A DNA stretch of 64,000 nt from an uncultured Collinsella sp. (GTDB lineage Bacteria > Actinomycetota > Coriobacteriia > Coriobacteriales > Coriobacteriaceae): positions 62,001 through 126,000 of the forward strand of contig CABUIY010000006.1 of assembly GCA_902491765.1 (NCBI GenBank), in the 5' to 3' direction. Position 1 is the first letter of the stretch; each line of letters begins with the position of its first letter. The position numbers and the translations under genes were made by a program. Of the stretch, positions 59,762 to 64,000 are shown piece by piece. The notes beneath the pieces are model-generated. The model ran no database searches, was not told where the DNA came from, and saw nothing but the letters and a program-made list of their open reading frames with translations.

Positions 59762-60629
59762 ACGCCTCCCTCACCTTTCCGTGCACATGCCTGATAACCG
59801 CGGCCACGTCATCGGCCGAGGCGGTTCCGTTATTAACGATAAAATTAGCGTGTACGGGCGAAACTTCCGCACCGCCAACCGAAAAACCCTTTAATCCACA
59901 ATCCTCAATCAACTTGCCCACGCTTGCGTCGGGCGGGTTGCGAAAGACCGATCCGCAGGATGCACGGCCCATGGGCTGCGTGCGCTTGCGGCGCGTCAGG
60001 TACCGCTCCATACGCTCGCGAATGTCGGCCTTGGACGCGGGTTTGAGCTTGAGCACGCACTCGAGAATGATCTCGTTACGCGGCAAGCTGCACTCGCGAT
60101 ACCCCCAAGCGATCTCGGACCCTGCATAGTGCTTTATACCGGACGCCGGATCAAACGTGACCACGTCCTCGATAAGAGAGCCGATCCACTCGGTCCGCGT
60201 ACCTGCGTTCATGGACACGGCGCCGCCGACCGAACCGGGAATACCGACAGCGAACTCAAGGCCCGAAAGTCCGCGCGACAAGGCATCGTTGACCAAACGC
60301 GCGAACATCACGCCCGCACCAACGGTCAGCGTGCAGCCGTCCTCGGCAACAACCGTGCGCTGAAACTCACGTCCCAGCGAAATAACGGCGCCGCGATAAC
60401 CGGCATCGGCAACCAACAGGTTGGACCCCTTGCCGATAATCACCCACGGCACCTGCTCGCGGTCAAGCACCGCCACGGCGCGACGCAGGGCATGGTAGCT
60501 ATGGCACGTCACAAAGAGGTCGGCCTTGCCGCCGATACGATAGCTTGTATGGCGTGCAAGACGTTCGTCCTCGACCACGTCCGTGTCGATCATGCCCGAA
60601 AGCGCCATGACGGCGTTAAACAGACCCAT
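59718..60629 (-). CDS. murB: UDP-N-acetylenolpyruvoylglucosamine reductase
   Basis: 303 residues. FAD-binding motif WVIIGKGSNLLVADAGYRG, catalytic GRASCGSVFRNPP (Ser), and the C-terminal HGKVREAYGIELRPEVKFLG. It makes UDP-MurNAc with NADPH. The ATG at 60629 lies 5 nt after the murC stop without a good ribosome binding site, so coupling to murC is likely; ATG 60593 is an alternative start. Confidence 0.95.
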   Translation of the reverse strand: MGLFNAVMALSGMIDTDVVEDERLARHTSYRIGGKADLFVTCHSYHALRRAVAVLDREQVPWVIIGKGSNLLVADAGYRGAVISLGREFQRTVVAEDGCTLTVGAGVMFARLVNDALSRGLSGLEFAVGIPGSVGGAVSMNAGTRTEWIGSLIEDVVTFDPASGIKHYAGSEIAWGYRECSLPRNEIILECVLKLKPASKADIRERMERYLTRRKRTQPMGRASCGSVFRNPPDASVGKLIEDCGLKGFSVGGAEVSPVHANFIVNNGTASADDVAAVIRHVHGKVREAYGIELRPEVKFLGF

Positions 60630-60634
60630 AGGGG

Positions 60635-62053
60635 TTAAGCGTCTTTCTTGGCAGTCAGATACTCGATGAACTCGGGGCCGACGGTCGTAACGTCGCCGGC
60701 ACCCATGGTGAGCAGCAGGTCGCCCTCGCCCACGAGCTTCTCAAGCTCCTGGTTGAGCTCAAGACGGCTGGAGCAGTACACGACCTCCTTGCCGGGGTGC
60801 TTGGCGCGAACGGTATCTGCGAGCATCTTGGAGGTAACGCCCGGAATCGGCATCTCGCCGGCGGAGAACACATCGATCAGCAGCAGCTTATCGGCGTTGG
60901 CAAAGGCATCGGCAAAGTCATCGCACAGAGCCTGCAGGCGCGAATAGCGGTGCGGCTGGAACACGACGTCGACATGCTTGTAGCCCAGCGAAGAGGCAGC
61001 AGCGAGCGTCGCCTTGATCTCGGTGGGATGATGGCCGTAATCGTCAACCACCGTGATGCCGTCGATATCGCCCACGTGGGTAAAGCGACGGCGGACACCC
61101 TCAAAACTCGAAAGTGCCTTAGCGGCGGCGTCGATATCGAGACCCAGAACATGGGCGACGGTCAAGACGGCCGTGGCGTTGAGCATGTTGTGACGACCGG
61201 GGTTGCTCTTAATCTCGACAGCGTGCTCGGTGCCGTCCTCAAAGCGAACGATAAAGTCGCTCTGGATGCCCTTGACATCCGGATGCACGCAGACGATGTC
61301 GTTGTTCTCGGCAAAGCCATAGGAAAGCACATGACGGCCCGTCGACTTGGCGAGCTCGACCAGATGCGGGTCCTCGCCACAAACGATGACGGTGCCGCCC
61401 TCGCCCACCAGCCCCATAAACTTGGCAAAGGTGGCCTCGATCTCCTCGATGCCCGAGTAGTGATCGAGATGGTCGGCCTCGACGTTGGTCACGATGACCA
61501 CGTTGGGGTTCAGGAACAGGAATGAGCTGTCGGACTCGTCGGCCTCGGCGACAAAGTAGTCACCCGAGCCGTTCTTGCCGTTGGTGTCGTAGCCCTCGAC
61601 GATGCCGCCGATCAAAAAGCTGGGGTCCAGACCCATGCGATCGAGCATCGTGGCGCACATCGAAGACGTCGTGGTCTTGCCGTGCGTGCCGGCAACGGCG
61701 ACGGTGGTGTAGCCGTGACCCAGGGCCGAGAGCATCTTGGCGCGAGGCCACACGGGAATACCGAGCTCGCGGGCACGCACGAGCTCGGGGTTGGACTCGG
61801 GAATAGCGGTGGAGACCACAACCACGTCGGGCTTGACCTCGTCGATCGTCGCAGCCTCGTGGCCCACGTGGACCTTCACGCCGGCGCGGGTAAGCTGGCG
61901 AATATAGCGCGACGTCTTAAGGTCGGAACCGGTAACGGTATAACCGCGCTCGTGCAGGACGAGGGCGATGCCGCTCATGCCGGCGCCGCCGATACCGATA
62001 AAGTGGGCGCTCTTGAACTCGGGCGCGGAGGTTGCAGTCTGGGAATCAGCCAT
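60635..62053 (-). CDS. murC: UDP-N-acetylmuramate-L-alanine ligase
   Basis: 472 residues. The ATG at 62053 (MADSQTATSAPEFKSAHFIGIGGAG) follows AGGAG. The Rossmann GIGGAGMSGIA, ATP loop VAVAGTHGKTTTSSM, and the C-terminal YGHHPTEI and HRYSRLQAL motifs are canonical. It adds the first amino acid of the stem peptide. Between murG and murB, with 97 nt separating it from murG. Confidence 0.97.
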   Translation of the reverse strand: MADSQTATSAPEFKSAHFIGIGGAGMSGIALVLHERGYTVTGSDLKTSRYIRQLTRAGVKVHVGHEAATIDEVKPDVVVVSTAIPESNPELVRARELGIPVWPRAKMLSALGHGYTTVAVAGTHGKTTTSSMCATMLDRMGLDPSFLIGGIVEGYDTNGKNGSGDYFVAEADESDSSFLFLNPNVVIVTNVEADHLDHYSGIEEIEATFAKFMGLVGEGGTVIVCGEDPHLVELAKSTGRHVLSYGFAENNDIVCVHPDVKGIQSDFIVRFEDGTEHAVEIKSNPGRHNMLNATAVLTVAHVLGLDIDAAAKALSSFEGVRRRFTHVGDIDGITVVDDYGHHPTEIKATLAAASSLGYKHVDVVFQPHRYSRLQALCDDFADAFANADKLLLIDVFSAGEMPIPGVTSKMLADTVRAKHPGKEVVYCSSRLELNQELEKLVGEGDLLLTMGAGDVTTVGPEFIEYLTAKKDA

Positions 62054-62150
62054 GTGCTCGTGTACTCCTTGCGTAAACACTGCCTGTAACCCGTTAACTG
62101 TACCGCACCTACCGCATCCGCGCGAGGGCGACCGGCGATATCCCGTCTAA

Positions 62151-63266
62151 CTAACGCAATCCCTCTACCGCGTCGGCCAAAAGTGCGGCGGCACGGTCCT
62201 GGGCCAAGCCACGCGCCGCCTGGCGCATGGCATCACGCGCCGCAGCGTCATCGATCAGGTGCAGAAGCTCGTCGGCAAAGGCAGAGGCATCGATATCGGC
62301 ATCGGCGCATAGCACGCCGGCACCGGCATCGACCAGGTAACGCGCATTCGTGGTCTGGTGGTCGGCCGTGGCGTGCGGATACGGCACGAGCACCGAGGGC
62401 ACGGCAAGCGCGGCGATCTCGGCCACGCTCGAGGCACCGGAACGCGAGAGCACCAAATCGGCCGCGGCCAGCATATCGCCCATGTTGTCGATGTAGGGCT
62501 GGACACGATAGCGCTTCGCCTCCTCGGGCGTCAGCGCCAAAGCGCGCTCGGTCTCCTCAAAGCCGTCGGCACCCGTCGAATGCAAAATATAGAGATTCTC
62601 GCGGGTCAGCAGCTCACTCTTGAGCGAGGCAACGCGCTCGTTGAGATGCTGAGCACCGAGCGAACCACCAAAGACGAGCAGAAGCGTCGCGTCCTCGGGC
62701 ACACCGAGCGTCTTGCGACCGCGAGCGCGATCGCCCTCGATCACCGAACGACGCACAGGATTGCCCGTCATGAGCACATGGTCGGGGTCGCCCTCGCGCT
62801 CAAAGACAGCGCGGGCCGCAGGTACCGAAATGCACACGCGGGCGGCATGTGAGTTCATCATCTTGTTGGCCAGACCCGGAACAGAGTTCTGCTCGTGCAG
62901 CAGATACGGAACGCCGGCGTCCTTGCACCAACCCAGCAGCGGGACCTCAACGTAAGCACCAAAGCCGATAGCGGCATCGGGCTTACCGACCTTCGAGAAG
63001 TGACGGGCAAGCGCGCGCTTCGCCTTGTTGACGCGCCACAGCGAGGTCAGCGCCGTCCAGGGACGGGAGCGATCGAAGCCCGTGACCGTGATGGGCACAA
63101 AATCGAATCCGGCCTCGGGAACCAGACGACCCTCGAGTTTGCGCGACTGGCCCACGAACACAACGTGATGACCGCGGTCACGCAGCTCCTCGGCCATGGC
63201 GAGCGCGGGGTTGATATGTCCTGCCGTGCCGCCGGCTGCAATAGCAACGGTCATCTTATCGGTCAT
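62151..63266 (-). CDS. murG: UDP-GlcNAc:lipid I N-acetylglucosaminyltransferase
   Basis: 371 residues. The ATG at 63266 follows GAAGGGA and overlaps the ftsW end by 11 nt. GGTAGHINPALAMAEEL, GFGAYVEVP, HEQNSVPGLANK, GGSLGAQHLNE and the C-terminal SRSGASSVAEI are the MurG motifs. It converts lipid I to lipid II at the inner membrane face. Confidence 0.96.
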   Translation of the reverse strand: MTDKMTVAIAAGGTAGHINPALAMAEELRDRGHHVVFVGQSRKLEGRLVPEAGFDFVPITVTGFDRSRPWTALTSLWRVNKAKRALARHFSKVGKPDAAIGFGAYVEVPLLGWCKDAGVPYLLHEQNSVPGLANKMMNSHAARVCISVPAARAVFEREGDPDHVLMTGNPVRRSVIEGDRARGRKTLGVPEDATLLLVFGGSLGAQHLNERVASLKSELLTRENLYILHSTGADGFEETERALALTPEEAKRYRVQPYIDNMGDMLAAADLVLSRSGASSVAEIAALAVPSVLVPYPHATADHQTTNARYLVDAGAGVLCADADIDASAFADELLHLIDDAAARDAMRQAARGLAQDRAAALLADAVEGLR

Positions 63267-64000
63267 GGTAATCCCTTCGTACACGCGGCCCCTGGTCATC
63301 GGTGCGCAAACGCGCCGACGGGTCCGAATTCAAATCGATTCGATTATATCCGCCGCCCGCATTGCGGGGAGTGGGGCGCTGCGGACGACCTTGCGGCGCC
63401 GTTCGCTGACGCGGACGGGCTGCCGGCTCGGTCGCAGAGCCATCCAGGACAGTAAAGCCGTTACGCGAAGATCGCTCGCCGCGCACGTGGGACACGCCGG
63501 CGGTACTCTCATCCATAACGGCAAAGCTCTCGCGGCGACGGTCGTACTCATCGCGACGGGCGCTCTCATACGAAACGCGCAGGATCAGACCGGCGAGCAT
63601 AAGCGACACGATAATCGACGAGCCGCCGTAGCTAATAAACGGCAGCGGCTTGCCCGTCATGGGAAACACATTGAGAATGCCCAGCGCGTTGATCAAAAAC
63701 TGCACCGCAAGGATGACCGCGGAACCCGATGCCATAAGTGCTCCGCGACGGTCGGTCGCCTGCTCGGCAATGCGAAACGCCGAGTAGATCAGCATCGCAA
63801 ACACCAAGAAGAACAGCACGGTTCCGATAAAGCCAACTTCCTCGCCGATGATAGCCAAGATGTAGTCGTTATGCGCCTCGGGCAAATACGAGTACTTCAT
63901 GGTGGAGTTGCCGATACCGCGACCGAACAGGCCGCCCGAGGCAAACGCCATGATGGCAAGCGTGGCCTGATAGCCGTCGCCATATTCGTCTGCCCAAGGA
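63256..64000 (-). CDS. ftsW: FtsW lipid II polymerase, partial (5' end beyond window)
   Basis: 248 C-terminal residues are visible, open through base 64000. PWADEYGDGYQATLAIMAFASGGLFGRG and EAHNDYILAIIGEEVGFIG, then the SEDS closing motif NVFPMTGKPLPFISYGGSS, identify FtsW. The cytoplasmic tail of about 100 residues is unusually long and basic (ARPRQRTAPQGRPQRPTPR). It polymerises septal glycan with a partner class-B PBP. It heads the murG-murC-murB-ftsQ order. Confidence 0.95.
   Translation of the reverse strand, partial: PWADEYGDGYQATLAIMAFASGGLFGRGIGNSTMKYSYLPEAHNDYILAIIGEEVGFIGTVLFFLVFAMLIYSAFRIAEQATDRRGALMASGSAVILAVQFLINALGILNVFPMTGKPLPFISYGGSSIIVSLMLAGLILRVSYESARRDEYDRRRESFAVMDESTAGVSHVRGERSSRNGFTVLDGSATEPAARPRQRTAPQGRPQRPTPRNAGGGYNRIDLNSDPSARLRTDDQGPRVRRDYHDR

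Overview
The window looks like chromosome of a Coriobacteriia anaerobe, most likely Collinsella or a close relative. The grounds are high GC, short intergenic spaces with GAAAGG-type ribosome binding sites, a selenium-handling locus, oxygen-sensitive double-cubane-type reductases, and an actinobacterial division cluster containing sepF, yggT and divIVA. This assignment comes from reading the sequence and has not been checked by database comparison. Most of the window is ordinary core genome on the minus strand. There is no CRISPR array, prophage, insertion sequence or rRNA operon.

Layout. 1-1000: the end of a DUF559/AbiEi-like hypothetical gene and a tRNA-Pro/tRNA-Gly unit with a clear promoter. 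1-9.6 kb: a branched-chain amino acid carrier, then a minus-strand anaerobic/selenium locus. In transcription order this holds two double-cubane-type reductases, their activator ATPase, a selenocysteine-containing SelD, YedF, a DUF3343 protein and a class-V cysteine desulfurase. 9.6-15 kb: molybdate ABC transporter (modABC, with an unusual ModB) and molybdopterin genes mogA/moaB and moeA. 15-23 kb: CLC-F-type channel, lipid kinase, ArfB-like factor, xpt, an MFS exporter, metY, a small redox-like protein and yigZ. 23.3-25.2 kb: RNase P RNA and rpsA. 25-34 kb: two HAD phosphatases, an L-cysteine desulfidase, rpiB, ndk, argH and argG with an unannotated small ORF between them. 34-49 kb: polA, an M18 aminopeptidase, yaaA, thiC behind a TPP riboswitch, thiD, a GDSL hydrolase, a PARG-like protein, a Bax-inhibitor-1 protein, a Pit phosphate transporter with its DUF47 partner, and a nitroreductase. 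49-64 kb: the division/cell-wall cluster ftsW-murG-murC-murB-ftsQ-ftsZ and its usual tail pgeF / yggS-sepF-yggT-divIVA, with the whole pstSCAB-phoU operon inserted between pgeF and yggS.

How the genes fit together. Cysteine desulfurase, DUF3343, YedF and SelD form a module that makes activated selenium. The in-frame UGA in selD shows that the cell inserts selenocysteine. The neighbouring molybdenum genes fit selenium/molybdenum enzymology, but the client enzymes are outside the window. Phosphate acquisition is represented twice (Pit plus DUF47, and Pst plus PhoU).

The least explained material is intergenic. There are at least five dispersed, covarying palindromes with GTTGCGGTG ends, four of them at convergent gene ends. 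A roughly 105-bp imperfect palindrome occurs after each reductase gene. Three further long unique palindromes are present. Between thiD and a GDSL hydrolase gene lies a strikingly regular array of six alternating 15-bp motifs at about 40-bp spacing. Other points of note are a probable AUC start for yggT, a PARG-like protein lacking its catalytic Glu, and small ORFs upstream of a reductase gene and between argG and argH.
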